DNA from: Pseudomonadota bacterium
GTDB lineage: Bacteria > Pseudomonadota > Gammaproteobacteria > Xanthomonadales > Xanthomonadaceae
Assembly: GCA_018242445.1 (NCBI GenBank)
Contig: JAFEBW010000060.1
Span: forward strand, 88,675-152,674
Direction: 5' to 3'
Length of the DNA: 64,000 nt
Of this stretch, positions 17,497 through 26,746 are shown one piece after another. A program made the translations under genes and the position numbers. Within the stretch, counting starts at the first letter, position 1. Each line of letters starts with the position of its first letter. The notes under the pieces were generated by a model. That model searched no databases and was not told the DNA's origin. It saw nothing but the letters and a program-made list of their open reading frames with translations.

Positions 17497-18032
17497 CGAG
17501 CGTGCCGTGCGAGCCACTGCTCGCGGGTCTGGCCCCAGATGTCCACCACCACGTCCTCGAAGGGCGATGGCATGTGCGTGCGCCGCAGGATGCTCGAACC
17601 CAGGCGACGCGCGACGTTCTGCGAGGCGGTGTTGCCCGGATCGATGCAGTGGATGATGTCGTTCCAGTGCAGGTTCGCGAACGCCCAGTCGATCGCCGCG
17701 CTCGCCGCCTCGGTGGCGTAGCCGTGGCCCCAGCCACGCCGGTGCAGCACCCAGCCGATCTCGTTGCCCGGCCAGCCTTCCGGCCGCCACGGGCCGACGC
17801 TGCCGATCCAGTCGCCGCTGGATTTTTCGACCACCGAGAACATCGCGAAGCCCTGCATCGCCCACGCCCCCGGCCCTTGCAGGAACTTGCGCCACGCCGC
17901 CGCGCGCGTGAGCACGCCGCCGAGGTGGCGGGTCACGTCCGCATCCGCATACGTCTGCGCGTAGGCGTCGAAATCCTCGCGCCGTGGCAGGCGCAGGAGC
18001 AGGCGTGGCGTTTCGATGCGTGGGCTATCCAT
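17466..18032 (-). CDS. GNAT family N-acetyltransferase (RimJ/RimL type)
   Basis: A 188-aa soluble acetyl-CoA-dependent acetyltransferase. The N-terminus RIETPRLLLRLPRREDFDAYAQTYAD is typical of the RimJ/RimL branch. The acetyl-CoA site is RRGWGHGYATEAASAAIDWAF around residues 97-117 (the R-x-x-G-x-G/A pattern), followed by the conserved NTASQNVARRLG. The last residues (GDRHHPG) are encoded by a repeat module, so the natural C-terminus may have been altered by repeat insertion. The acetylated target cannot be predicted. Confidence 0.87.
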   Translation of the reverse strand: MDSPRIETPRLLLRLPRREDFDAYAQTYADADVTRHLGGVLTRAAAWRKFLQGPGAWAMQGFAMFSVVEKSSGDWIGSVGPWRPEGWPGNEIGWVLHRRGWGHGYATEAASAAIDWAFANLHWNDIIHCIDPGNTASQNVARRLGSSILRRTHMPSPFEDVVVDIWGQTREQWLARHARDHGDRHHPG

Positions 18033-18041
18033 TCCTTGCTC

Positions 18042-18491
18042 TCAATGACCGCTGTACCGGCAGGCCGGCAGCACGTCGTGGATGCGCGGGTAGTCGGGCG
18101 ACTGGCAATGCCACTGCACGCCCATCGCATCCACGTGGGTCAGGTCAGGAACCAGCACGATGCGCCCGCCATCCCTGCCCGAGCTCGCGTCGAACTCCAG
18201 CGTGATCGCGCCATCCGCACCGATGCTGGCCGAACGCAGGGTGTCGCCGCGGTATTCGCTGGGCGGCGGCAGGCCGGCATCCTGATTGCGAGTGGGTAGC
18301 TTGCCGAAGTTGTTGTAATACTCGGCCACCGCGAGGCGCATGCGATCGGCCGCCTTGGCGAAGTCGCCGCGCATCAGTTGCGCCTGCTCGTCGGCCTGCA
18401 CGGTGCGATCGAGCGGTGTCGGCCGGATCGGCTCGCAGCAGGCCGCCAGCGCCATCGGCAACAGCAGGATCGACGCCGTCTTCACGGCCAC
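18042..18491 (-). CDS. Putative lipoprotein with type IV pilin-like C-terminal domain
   Basis: A 149-aa protein from a GTG start placed 7 bases after GGGAG. The signal sequence TASILLLPMALAACCEP contains a plausible lipobox (LAAC). The rest resembles the globular part of type IV pilins: helix-like ADRMRLAVAEYYNNFGKLPTRNQDAGLP, then strands (SIGADGAITLEFD, IVLVPDL) and a C-terminal Cys pair (WHCQSPDYPRIHDVLPACRYSGH), as in the pilin disulfide region. It lacks the prepilin peptidase motif, so it would be membrane-anchored by lipid rather than assembled. Its function is unknown. It lies 14 bp downstream of the acyl-CoA dehydrogenase gene. Confidence 0.72.
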   Translation of the reverse strand: MAVKTASILLLPMALAACCEPIRPTPLDRTVQADEQAQLMRGDFAKAADRMRLAVAEYYNNFGKLPTRNQDAGLPPPSEYRGDTLRSASIGADGAITLEFDASSGRDGGRIVLVPDLTHVDAMGVQWHCQSPDYPRIHDVLPACRYSGH

Positions 18492-18505
18492 GGCACGGCT
18501 CCCGA

Positions 18506-19672
18506 TCAGAACGCGTTGATGCCGGTCAGCTCGCGCCCCACCACCAACTGGTGCACGGTTTCCGTGCCCTCGTAGGTGATGACCGATTCGAGGTTGAGCG
18601 CATGCCGGATCGCGCAATGCTCGGTGGTGATGCCCGCGCCGCCGAGGATGTCGCGAGTCTGCCGGGCGATGTCGATGGCGATGCGGCAGTTGTTCCACTT
18701 CGCCAGCGACACCTGCGTCGGCTGCATGGTGCCGGCGTCCTTCAGCCGCCCGAGTTGCAGGCAGAGCAACTGCGCCAGGGTGATCTGTCGCGCCATCTCC
18801 GCCAGCTTGAGCTGCACCGCCTGATTGGAGGTGAGCGGGCGCTTGAACAAGATGCGCTCGGCGCCGTACTTCAGCGCCTCGTTCAAGCAGGCCTGCGCCG
18901 CGCCGATCGGGCCCCAGGTGATGCCGTAACGCGCCTGCGTCAGGCAGCCCAGCGGGCCCTTGAGGCCTTTCACGTTCGGCAGGCGATTGGCCTCCGGCAC
19001 GCGCACGCCGTCGAAGAACAGCGCCGAGGTCACCGAAGCGCGCAGGCTCATCTTCTTGTGCACTTCCTGCGCGGTGAAGCCGGGCATGCCCTTTTCCACC
19101 ACGAAGCCCTGAATGCCGTCGTCGGTCTGCGCCCACACGATCGCGATGTCGGCGAGGTTGCCGTTGGTGATCCACATCTTGGCGCCGTTGAGGATCCAGT
19201 CGCCGCCGGCATCCTTCTTCGCGTTCGTCTTCATGTTGGCCGGGTCGGAGCCGCCATGCGGCTCGGTCAGGCCGAAGCAGCCGATGGTCTTGCCCTGCGC
19301 CATCGACGGCAGCCAGCGCAGGCGCTGCTCTTCGCTGCCGTAGGCATGGATCGGGTACATGCACAGCGAGGACTGCACGCTGACGAAGCTGCGGATGCCC
19401 GAATCGCCGCGCTCGAGTTCCTGGCAGATCAGGCCGTAGCTGACCGCATTGAGATTGGCGCAGCCGTACTTTTCAGGCAGCGAGGAACCCAGCAGGCCCA
19501 ACTCGGCGATTTCCGGGATCAATTCGCGCGGGAAGCGCGCCTGATCGAAGCAATCGCCGATGATCGGCAGCACGCGCTCGTCGGTGAAGCGCGCGGCGGC
19601 ATCCTGCACCGCGCGCTCCTCTTCGGTCAGCAGGGAACGCACGTCGTACAGGTCGAGGGGATGAAGGGCCAT
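18506..19672 (-). CDS. gcdH: Glutaryl-CoA dehydrogenase-like acyl-CoA dehydrogenase
   Basis: An FAD-dependent acyl-CoA dehydrogenase (388 aa) most like glutaryl-CoA dehydrogenase, which converts glutaryl-CoA to crotonyl-CoA in lysine/tryptophan breakdown. Signatures are CFGLTEPHGGSDPANMKT, KMWITNGNLADIAIVWAQ, and the C-terminal TYEGTETVHQLVVGRELTG, with the catalytic Glu in YEGT. The N-terminal LTEEERAVQDAAARFTDERVLP also matches GcdH. It is monocistronic or cotranscribed with the downstream pilin-like lipoprotein gene. The substrate assignment is by family resemblance. Confidence 0.85.
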   Translation of the reverse strand: MALHPLDLYDVRSLLTEEERAVQDAAARFTDERVLPIIGDCFDQARFPRELIPEIAELGLLGSSLPEKYGCANLNAVSYGLICQELERGDSGIRSFVSVQSSLCMYPIHAYGSEEQRLRWLPSMAQGKTIGCFGLTEPHGGSDPANMKTNAKKDAGGDWILNGAKMWITNGNLADIAIVWAQTDDGIQGFVVEKGMPGFTAQEVHKKMSLRASVTSALFFDGVRVPEANRLPNVKGLKGPLGCLTQARYGITWGPIGAAQACLNEALKYGAERILFKRPLTSNQAVQLKLAEMARQITLAQLLCLQLGRLKDAGTMQPTQVSLAKWNNCRIAIDIARQTRDILGGAGITTEHCAIRHALNLESVITYEGTETVHQLVVGRELTGINAF

Positions 19673-19949
19673 GGGATCGGATACCGGGTGTGCGGAAAGG
19701 AGTTTGCGAATGCGTCGATTCGACGTGGCCGTTGCGGCCAGTCCGCCATTTTACCGGGCTGCGCGCGGCGGCGTAACCCCATGCCGGATGCATGCCCGGG
19801 TGCGCGTGGGCACGCATCCGGCGCGCAAACCGGGAGGCAACACCAACGCTGCGAAGGCCCGTTGTCCGGCCGACTCTCCGCGCGGCGTTGTCAACGTCGT
19901 ATGCTGGCGATGTCCGGCATCCAGCCCCGATGGATCAGCGACATTCGCC

Positions 19950-21575
19950 ATGACCGCAACCGACGACATCCAGCAACGGCTCGACACTCTCCACGCGATC
20001 GGTGCGGCGCTGTCGTCCGAACGCGACCTCGCCAGCCTGCTCGATCGCATCCTCGAGGCGGCGCGCGGATTCGCGCATGCCGACGGCGGCACCTTGTACC
20101 GCATCGAGAAGGATCACCTGCGCTTCGAGGTGCTGCGCAACGACACCCTCGGCCGGCGCATGGGCGGCAAGCCCGGCCAGGCGATCGACTTCCCGCCGAT
20201 CCCGCTGCACCTGCCCGACGGCAGCGCCAACGACACCATGGTGGTCGTGCATGCGGCGCTCAGCGGGCAGACCGTCAACATTCCCGACGCCTACACCGCG
20301 CAGGGCTACGATTTTTCCGGCACGCGCGCCTTCGACGCCAGGACCGGCTACCGCTCGCAGTCCTTCCTCACCGTGCCGATGAAGGATCACGACGGCGCGG
20401 TGATCGGCGTACTGCAACTGATCAATGCAAAAGCGCCGGACGGCTCGGTGCGCGCTTTTTCCGGCGACGACCAGCGGCTGGTGGAATCGCTGGCCTCGCA
20501 GGCGGCCATCGCGATCAACAACCGCCGCCTGATCGAGCAGCTCGAAGCCCTGTTCATCGCCCTGATCAATCTCATCAACACGGCGATCGACGAAAAGTCG
20601 CCCTACACCGCCGGCCACTGCGAGCGCGTGCCGGTGCTGACGATGATGCTGGCAGACGCCGCCGCACGCAACGCGACCGGCCCGCTGTCGGGCTTTACGA
20701 TGAACGAAGCCGACCGCTACGAACTGAAGATCGCCGGCCTGCTGCACGACTGCGGCAAGATCACCACCCCGGTGCACGTGGTGGACAAGGCCACCAAGCT
20801 GGAGACGATCTTCGACCGCATCGCGCTGGTGGATGCGCGCGTGGAAATCCTGCTGCGCGATGCGCGGATCGACCTGCTCGAGGGCAAGACCGACCAGCGC
20901 GCGCACGACGAACGCGTGCGCGGCCTGCTGGCGGCGCGCGATCTGGTGCACGCCGCCAACACCGGCGGCGAATTCATGAAGGACGAGACCATCGCCGCGA
21001 TCGGCAAAGCCGGGCAGGCGACGTGGCGCGACCACGCCGGCGTCGAGCATCCGCTGCTCACGGACGAGGAGGTCATGAACCTCTCGATCCGCCGCGGCAC
21101 GCTCAACGATGCCGAACGCGAGATCATCAACCGCCACATCAACGTCACCATCGACATGCTCAAGGCCCTGCCGTGGCCGGCGCACCTGACCCGCGTGCCG
21201 GAGTTCGCCGGCGGCCACCACGAGCGCATGGACGGCCGTGGCTACCCGAACGGCCTGACCCGCGAGCAGATGAGCGTGCAGGCGCGGGTGATGGGCATCG
21301 CCGACATCTTCGAGGCGCTCACCGCGCGCGACCGCCCCTACAAGCCGGCCAAAACCCTGTCGGAGTCGCTGACCATCCTCGGCCGCATGAAACTCGACCA
21401 CCACGTCGACCCGGATCTGTTCGACATCTTCATCCGCGAGCGGGTGTTTCTCGAATACGCCAGGCGCTTCCTCGACGCGGACAAGATCGACCTGCACGCC
21501 ATCGACTGGCGCAAGATGCCCGGCATCTCGCCCGAACTGGCCGAGCACATGGTCGCCACGACCGAGCCGTCGTAA
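19950..21575 (+). CDS. GAF-HD-GYP cyclic di-GMP phosphodiesterase
   Basis: A soluble signalling protein (541 aa). The GAF domain spans about residues 10-170 (ILEAARGFAHADGGTLYRI, YRSQSFLTVPMKDHDGAVIGVLQLIN). The HD-GYP domain starts near residue 215 (YTAGHCERV) and has the metal-binding HD in LLHDCGKITTP and the GYP motif in HHERMDGRGYPNGL, so c-di-GMP hydrolysis is expected. An insertion between HD and GYP (KTDQRAHDERVRGLLAARD, IGKAGQATWRDHAG) is longer than in minimal HD-GYP domains. Start ATG 19950; upstream 19673-19949 holds no recognisable gene. Confidence 0.93.
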   Translation: MTATDDIQQRLDTLHAIGAALSSERDLASLLDRILEAARGFAHADGGTLYRIEKDHLRFEVLRNDTLGRRMGGKPGQAIDFPPIPLHLPDGSANDTMVVVHAALSGQTVNIPDAYTAQGYDFSGTRAFDARTGYRSQSFLTVPMKDHDGAVIGVLQLINAKAPDGSVRAFSGDDQRLVESLASQAAIAINNRRLIEQLEALFIALINLINTAIDEKSPYTAGHCERVPVLTMMLADAAARNATGPLSGFTMNEADRYELKIAGLLHDCGKITTPVHVVDKATKLETIFDRIALVDARVEILLRDARIDLLEGKTDQRAHDERVRGLLAARDLVHAANTGGEFMKDETIAAIGKAGQATWRDHAGVEHPLLTDEEVMNLSIRRGTLNDAEREIINRHINVTIDMLKALPWPAHLTRVPEFAGGHHERMDGRGYPNGLTREQMSVQARVMGIADIFEALTARDRPYKPAKTLSESLTILGRMKLDHHVDPDLFDIFIRERVFLEYARRFLDADKIDLHAIDWRKMPGISPELAEHMVATTEPS

Positions 21576-21578
21576 GGC

Positions 21579-22130
21579 TCAGGCGGCGGTCTTGTCGATC
21601 CACGCGGCGAACGCGGCCATGATCTTCGCCAGGTACTCGCCGGTTGCCGGATCGACCGGCTTGCCGTCGGCGCCGAACAGTTTGTCCGCGCCACCGATGT
21701 AGGCTTCCGGCTGGGTCATCGCCGGCATGTCGAGGAACATCAGCGACTGCCGCAGGTGGTGGTTGGCGCCGAACCCGCCGATGCCGCCGGAGGAGGCGCT
21801 GACGACGGCGCAGGGCTTGCCGGCCCAGACGCTGTGGCCGTACGGGCGCGAGCCCAGGTCGATGGCGTTCTTGAGCACGCCGGGTACCGAGCGGTTGTAC
21901 TCCGGGGTGACGAACAGCACCGCATCGCAGGCGCGGACGGCATCGCGGAACGCCACGCCCGCCGGGCCGGGATCGCGTTCTTCGTCCTGATTGAACAGCG
22001 GCAGCCCGCCGATCTCCACGAACGCACACGCAAGGCTGGCTGGCGCATGCGCCACCAGCGCGCGGGCGACCTTCCGGTTCAACGAATCCTTGCGCAGGCT
22101 GCCGACGATCACCGCAACGTTCCGCGTCAT
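21579..22130 (-). CDS. NADPH-dependent FMN reductase family protein
   Basis: A flavodoxin-fold quinone/FMN or chromate reductase-like enzyme (183 aa). The phosphate-binding loop GSLRKDSLNRKVA is at residues 10-22, and the flavin-contacting TPEYNRSVPGVLKNAIDLGSR is near residue 75, with SSGGIGGFGA about 35 residues later. This set is typical of the FMN_red family (YieF/ChrR-like). Its stop converges on the HD-GYP gene, only 3 bp away. Likely role: reduction of quinones or electrophiles with NADPH; the substrate is not determined. Confidence 0.9.
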   Translation of the reverse strand: MTRNVAVIVGSLRKDSLNRKVARALVAHAPASLACAFVEIGGLPLFNQDEERDPGPAGVAFRDAVRACDAVLFVTPEYNRSVPGVLKNAIDLGSRPYGHSVWAGKPCAVVSASSGGIGGFGANHHLRQSLMFLDMPAMTQPEAYIGGADKLFGADGKPVDPATGEYLAKIMAAFAAWIDKTAA

Positions 22131-22321
22131 GTCCTCAACTCCTCGTGATGGTGAGGCCATGATGGCCCACGTCATGCCCGATGGCGAGCGTGCCGAACGC
22201 AACAGTCCATCCGGCCCGGCGCACGTCCCAAGCCCTTGCGACACCGTGCCGCTTGCGCTCCGGCGCCATCGTCGTAGGATGGACGGTGTCAGAACCACTC
22301 CACTTCCGGTGGAGGCGCCCC

Positions 22322-22561
22322 ATGAAAGAGCAACGCCACGCCATGCCGGCCTCCGGCCCCTCCCTCAAGCGCCGGCTCACCGACGACCAACGCACCGCCC
22401 TGACCGAGATCGAAAGCTTCGGCTGGGAGCTGCAGTTCGTCCGGCAACCGGCGTATGCCGACCCGGTCGCCGTCGTTTACGACCACCGCCACGGTTATTT
22501 CGCCGTGCTGGAGCCCGACGGTCGCCTGAACGAGAACCCGGCCATCGCCATCCGCTATTGA
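22322..22561 (+). CDS. Small conserved protein of unknown function
   Basis: A 79-aa soluble protein. GGAGG lies 8 bases before ATG 22322. A basic N-terminal stretch (SLKRRLTDDQRTAL) precedes a short beta-rich part, FGWELQFVRQPAYADPVAVV, then HGYFAVLEPDGRL. This arrangement recalls small uncharacterised proteins of Xanthomonadaceae, but no function is known to me. It stands alone, between the divergent FMN reductase gene and a plus-strand unknown gene. Confidence 0.7.
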   Translation: MKEQRHAMPASGPSLKRRLTDDQRTALTEIESFGWELQFVRQPAYADPVAVVYDHRHGYFAVLEPDGRLNENPAIAIRY

Positions 22562-22702
22562 GCGGCTGCGCCCCCTCGAAGATGCCGCGCAGGCATCGCC
22601 GACGCGGCTACGCACGCTTTTCGGCGAGCGCCGGCAAAGACTTGGGCGACAAGCATCGCAACACTTGCTACCATTGGCACTCACGCGCCGACTGAACTGA
22701 GC

Positions 22703-23281
22703 ATGACTGACGCCGCGACGCCCGCAGCGAACGACACGCCACGCGCGTCTCCCGCATCCCCATTCCGCTTCGTCACGACATGGCGAAACATGGCCGCCGA
22801 CGATGCCGTGCGGGTTCGCGACTTCTGGCACCAGCACCACGCCATCGCCAACGCTGCCGACGCCGATCGCCGGCTGGCGCAGGTGGCGATGATCGCCATC
22901 GATGCCGACGGCGGCGTGGCTGGAGTCTCCACCGCGCTGCCCCTGTTGTCGCCGCGCATCGGCCAGCCGATGTACTACTTCCGCGCCTTCGTGGCCCCGG
23001 CCTGGCGCACGTCCAAGCTGGTGCGCGACATCACCAACCGTTCCTGCGCCGCGCTGGAAGCGTTCGCCCGCGAACGCGGCTTCCCCTGCATCGGCGTGCT
23101 GCTGGAACTGGAGAACGAGGGTTTCTACCGCGCCCTGCGCAAGCCGGTGTGGTGGAATCCGCGCTTCTACTACGCCGGGCGCAGCGAACGCGGGCTGGAA
23201 CTGCGGGTGTTCTACTTCGAGGGCGCGCGCCTGAAAAGCGCCGAGGAAGTGCGGCGGATTCGCCTGCCGGCGCACCCCTGA
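22703..23281 (+). CDS. Hypothetical protein, possibly acetyltransferase-like
   Basis: A 192-aa soluble protein of unknown function. After a low-complexity N-terminus it has RVRDFWHQHHAI, a strand-like AQVAMIAIDADGGVAGVST, PMYYFRAFVAPAWRTSKLVRDITNRSCAALEAFARERGFPCIGVLLELEN, and aromatic-rich WWNPRFYYAGRSERGLELRVFYF. The order strand - 'VAPAWR' - helix - strand is reminiscent of a GNAT fold, with 'FVAPAWRTSKLVRDI' where the acetyl-CoA loop would sit, but the canonical Gly pattern is missing. No clear family can be named. Confidence 0.7.
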   Translation: MTDAATPAANDTPRASPASPFRFVTTWRNMAADDAVRVRDFWHQHHAIANAADADRRLAQVAMIAIDADGGVAGVSTALPLLSPRIGQPMYYFRAFVAPAWRTSKLVRDITNRSCAALEAFARERGFPCIGVLLELENEGFYRALRKPVWWNPRFYYAGRSERGLELRVFYFEGARLKSAEEVRRIRLPAHP

Positions 23282-23296
23282 GGGTATCCGCCGCCT

Positions 23297-23776
23297 TCAA
23301 TCGGCCGCAGGATCGGCCAGGGTCGCCAGCTCGGCCGCATCCACGAAGCGCAGCGCATCGGAGTTCACGCAAAAGCGCAGCCGCGTCGGTGCCGGCCCGT
23401 CCGGGAACACATGCCCCAGATGGCCATCGCAGCGCGCGCACAGGATTTCCTCGCGGAGCATCCCGTGGCTGCGATCGGCATGAGTGGCCACGTTCTCGTT
23501 CGCGATCGGCTGGAAGAAACTCGGCCAGCCGGTGCCCGAATGGAACTTCGCATCCGAGCCGAACAGCGGCAGCCCGCAGCAGATGCAGGCATAGACGCCG
23601 TCGCGATGGTTGTCGAGCAAGGTGCCGCAGAACGGCGCCTCGGTGCCCTTGCCGCGCGCGATGCGGTACTGCGCTGGCGTGAGCTGCGCCTGCCATTGCG
23701 CGTCGGTCTTGTGCACGCGCGCCGATTCCACCGGGCCGACCAGTTCGCCGCGAGCGTTGTATGCCTTGATCTTCAT
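23297..23776 (-). CDS. msrB: Peptide-methionine (R)-S-oxide reductase
   Basis: A 159-aa soluble repair enzyme that reduces methionine-R-sulfoxide in proteins with thioredoxin. The zinc-binding CxxC pairs are CICCGLPLF and [15 protein letters not shown]. The catalytic Cys is in [13 protein letters not shown], and [13 protein letters not shown] is the family signature. ATG 23776 begins the conserved MKIKAYN region; a longer in-frame extension carries no family sequence. It lies 70 bp downstream of the dimethylargininase gene on the same strand. Confidence 0.95.
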   Translation of the reverse strand: MKIKAYNARGELVGPVESARVHKTDAQWQAQLTPAQYRIARGKGTEAPFCGTLLDNHRDGVYACICCGLPLFGSDAKFHSGTGWPSFFQPIANENVATHADRSHGMLREEILCARCDGHLGHVFPDGPAPTRLRFCVNSDALRFVDAAELATLADPAAD

Positions 23777-23846
23777 GCGCCGTCCATCCTGTGCTTGCGA
23801 TGCGGATGAGACGAACGAGGCGGCGAATCCTTGCAGCCCGTCGCGA

Positions 23847-24623
23847 TCACGTCGGGCAACCGTCGAACACGATGCTGCAGCAGGTCGTCGCACCCTCGGC
23901 CTTCTGCAATTCCGACAGATCCACCGGCAGCACGCGGATGCCGGCGCGCTCCAGGCGTTCGCGCGTGCGCGGAAAATTCGCCGGATGGATCACGCTGTCC
24001 GTGCCGACCCACAGCGCGTTGGCCGCGTGTTCCTCGGCCGGATCGACCTCGATCAGGCGATAGCCGGCGAAGGGCTCGCGATCGACCCAGCGCGGCTGGA
24101 TCAGCAAGGTGTCCTGCGCGACCCGGGTGACGGCCGACTTCAGGTGCAGGCAATCGCGCGTGGGCACGGCCTGCACGCCGTAGCCGAACGGGGCGAGGTG
24201 CGCGGCGAGCTGGGCGATGCCCGCCGCATCGCTGCGCGCGGCCCGACCGACGAACACGCGCCGCCCCACCCGCAGCACGTCGCCGCCGTCGAGCGTGCCG
24301 GGCGCCTCGATCGTCCGCAGCCCGCGGTAGCGCGCCAGCGCCGCGCCGACGCTCGCGCCTTCACCGCGCCGCGTTGCCGCGCCGGGGTGCGTCATCACCG
24401 CCACCTCGTCCACCACCACCGCCACGTCCTCCACGAACACCGCGTCGGGCAATGCGTCCATCGCCGGCAGCTCGAGCACCTGGCAGCCGAGCGTTTCCAG
24501 TGCGCGCCGGTAGGCGGCGTGCTGCAGATGCGCCTTCGCCACGTCGGGCGGCTGGCGATCCACGAAGGAAAGCTGGCAAGCGGCGAGGCTGGCGCTGACG
24601 TCGCGGGTGAGGGCGATGGGCAT
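23847..24623 (-). CDS. Dimethylargininase (DDAH)-like amidinohydrolase
   Basis: A 258-aa enzyme of the guanidino-group-modifying superfamily; the family hydrolyses NG,NG-dimethylarginine to citrulline and dimethylamine. Visible are the N-terminal substrate segment [24 protein letters not shown], the acidic [11 protein letters not shown], the [17 protein letters not shown] core, catalytic His in [10 protein letters not shown], and catalytic Cys in [10 protein letters not shown] near the C-terminus. Arginine deiminase-like or succinylarginine activity is less likely at this length. Arginine release from methylated proteins is a plausible role. Confidence 0.9.
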   Translation of the reverse strand: MPIALTRDVSASLAACQLSFVDRQPPDVAKAHLQHAAYRRALETLGCQVLELPAMDALPDAVFVEDVAVVVDEVAVMTHPGAATRRGEGASVGAALARYRGLRTIEAPGTLDGGDVLRVGRRVFVGRAARSDAAGIAQLAAHLAPFGYGVQAVPTRDCLHLKSAVTRVAQDTLLIQPRWVDREPFAGYRLIEVDPAEEHAANALWVGTDSVIHPANFPRTRERLERAGIRVLPVDLSELQKAEGATTCCSIVFDGCPT

Positions 24624-24792
24624 GGCAAGGTTTCGTGTTCGCGGCCGAGACGTCGCGTCCGGCAGGACGGCTCAGCCGTGCAACGCGGACGGGATGCAGC
24701 ATCATGGACGGGCGCCGACACGCCGGCAAGCGTGGCCTGTCAACCGATGCGCTCTGCTATCGTTGCCACGTCATCGACGTCAGGGGCGTCGC

Positions 24793-25947
24793 TTGCAAAC
24801 ACCCGTAGATACGTTGCTGATCGTCCTGCAGATCGTCAGCCTCGTGCTGACCCTGCTGATGGGCGTGACCGCGTGGCAGACCCGCCTGCGCCGCGGGGCG
24901 GTGCTGTGGGTGGCTGGGTTCGCCACCGGCGCGGTATCGCAATGGCTGAAGCTGGGCGTGGCGGCCCGCTGGGGACACGCCGCCGGCCTGCCGTTCGGGC
25001 ACCTCGGCGGGCCCGTCGGCTACGGCCTGTTGTATGTGGGCGTGCGCCGATACCTGCGCCTGCCCGCGCGCGTGGACTGGGTCGTCGGCGGCTGCATCGT
25101 TGCCGCGCTGGCGTCGGCGGCCGCCGTCTGGCACGGCATGACCTACGTCTCGCTGGCGATGACGGCGACCATCACGGCCGCGTTCCAGGCGCTGACCGCA
25201 GCGACATTCCGCGACATGCACGGCAACGGCATGGCGCGCAGCGTCGCGATCGCCATCTTCGCGCTCTCCGCCACCGAATCGCTGACGCGTGCGGTGGCTA
25301 TCGCCGTCGCATGGGAGGACGGCATGCCGCCCGCCCACGTCAACCTGATCTGGCTGCTGGCCTACATCGCGATGGCCATCCTCCAGGCCGGCGCCTTGAT
25401 GTTCCTCGTCAATCAAACGCTGGTCGACGACCTGCAGAATCTCGCCGACTACGACCCGCTCACCGGCCTGCTCAACCGTCGCGGCATGGATCGGCGATTC
25501 CAGCGAGAACGCAGGAACGCCAACGCGTCCACGCGCATGGGCATGCTGTGCATGGACCTGGATCATTTCAAGGCGATCAACGACCGTTACGGGCACGGCG
25601 TGGGCGACGACGTGCTGCGCCAGTTCGGGCAGCGCATCCGCGACCACTCCCGGCCGCTGGACACGCCGGTGCGGCAGGGCGGCGAGGAATTTTGCCTGAT
25701 CGTCGAGGCCGAATCGGAAGCCGAGCTGGTGGCGCTCGCCGAGCGGCATCGCGAAAGCGTGGAATACCTGCCCTTCGCGACCCGGGCCGGGCCCATGCAG
25801 ATCACCGTCAGTATCGGCGCGGCGCTGGCCGCCGGGGCGCACGAGTCCCTCGAATCGCTGTGCGAACGCGCGGACCAGTCGCTGCTGGCCGCCAAGCGCG
25901 AAGGCCGCAACCGCGTCGTGCTCGCGACGGCCAATCCGGCCCCCTGA
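24793..25947 (+). CDS. Membrane diguanylate cyclase (GGDEF)
   Basis: A 384-aa protein with a six-helix-like membrane sensor region (about residues 5-210) and a C-terminal GGDEF domain. The active site is RQGGEEF, and the inhibitory I-site RxxD is present as RPLD five residues upstream, so product inhibition is expected. The domain opens with DYDPLTGLLNRRGMDRRF and ends KREGRNRVVLA. The start is taken as TTG 24793, preceded by AGGGGCG, because the nearest ATG is inside the first helix. It is divergent from the dimethylargininase gene. The signal sensed is unknown. Confidence 0.9.
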   Translation: MQTPVDTLLIVLQIVSLVLTLLMGVTAWQTRLRRGAVLWVAGFATGAVSQWLKLGVAARWGHAAGLPFGHLGGPVGYGLLYVGVRRYLRLPARVDWVVGGCIVAALASAAAVWHGMTYVSLAMTATITAAFQALTAATFRDMHGNGMARSVAIAIFALSATESLTRAVAIAVAWEDGMPPAHVNLIWLLAYIAMAILQAGALMFLVNQTLVDDLQNLADYDPLTGLLNRRGMDRRFQRERRNANASTRMGMLCMDLDHFKAINDRYGHGVGDDVLRQFGQRIRDHSRPLDTPVRQGGEEFCLIVEAESEAELVALAERHRESVEYLPFATRAGPMQITVSIGAALAAGAHESLESLCERADQSLLAAKREGRNRVVLATANPAP

Positions 25948-26087
25948 TTCGCCCCCTTGCACAGCCTGTCTTCCACCTGAACGGCCGCGGCGGCCGGTCA
26001 ACCGGCCTGCATGCGCGGCGTTGTCTGCCCTCGTACCACCCACCGCCGACCGGCGCAACGCAGCACCCACCACTTTCGGAGCATGCA

Positions 26088-26690
26088 ATGAACGTTTCCA
26101 CGACCCGCCGCATCGCCCTGTTCGGATCCATCGTCCTCGGCCTCGGCCTTGCCGTCGGTGCGCAGGCGCAGACCGTCGCCCACGACACCCAGCGCGACGT
26201 CGACCAGCAGCAGCGCATCGACCAAGGACTGAAGTCCGGCCAACTGAGCACCAAGGAAGCCGCGCAGCTCGAACGCGGCGAAGCGCGCATCGACCGCACC
26301 GAGCAGCGCGACCTGCGCGACGGCAGCCTCACTCCCGCCGAGCGCGCGCAGATCCAGCGCGAGCAGAATCGGGAAAGCAAGGCGATTTATCGCGACAAGC
26401 ACAACGCCGTGAAAGGCAACCCGGACTCGCGCAGCTCCGAGCGCATGCAGCGCGACGTGCAGCGCGACGTGAACCAGGAAAAGCGCATCGACAACGGCGT
26501 GGACAACGGCTCGCTGACCAACCGCGAAACCGCGCATCTGGAAGGCCGCGAGGCGCACGTCGATCGCCAGGAGGCGCGCGCCGGCGCCGACGGCAACGTC
26601 AACGCCAACGAACAGCGGCGCATCCAGGGCGCGCAGAACCGCGACAGTAAGCGCATCTACCGCGACAAGCACAATCGCGCGCGGCGCTGA
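26088..26690 (+). CDS. Secreted protein with two 72-residue repeats
   Basis: A 200-aa exported protein. The signal peptide ends near VGAQAQ (residue 28). Residues 35-106 and 125-196 are two copies of the same 72-residue unit, each starting QRDV and ending IYRDKHN, with shared RID-G, E-AHLE/AQLERGEA and QNR-SK-IYRDKHN. The units are very polar, rich in Arg, Asp, Glu and Gln, and probably helical. The pattern resembles small periplasmic helical repeat proteins, but no function is assigned. A strong terminator follows 20 bp after the stop. Confidence 0.82.
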   Translation: MNVSTTRRIALFGSIVLGLGLAVGAQAQTVAHDTQRDVDQQQRIDQGLKSGQLSTKEAAQLERGEARIDRTEQRDLRDGSLTPAERAQIQREQNRESKAIYRDKHNAVKGNPDSRSSERMQRDVQRDVNQEKRIDNGVDNGSLTNRETAHLEGREAHVDRQEARAGADGNVNANEQRRIQGAQNRDSKRIYRDKHNRARR

Positions 26691-26710
26691 GCGGCAACAT
26701 CGGCAGCCTG

Positions 26711-26746
26711 CGCACCGGGTCGCCTGCGGGCGGCCCGGTGCGTTTT
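26711..26746 (+). terminator. Rho-independent terminator after the repeat-protein gene
   Basis: A perfect 9-bp stem, CGCACCGGG (26711-26719) with CCCGGTGCG (26734-26742), is followed directly by TTTT. The 14-base loop can itself pair (CGCC/GGCG). It ends at the stop of the converging minus-strand gene. Confidence 0.85.

Noticed and set aside
19671..19949. N-terminal extension of the HD-GYP protein
   Set aside because: The frame is open upstream, but the translated segment is low complexity; the GAF domain begins soon after ATG 19950.
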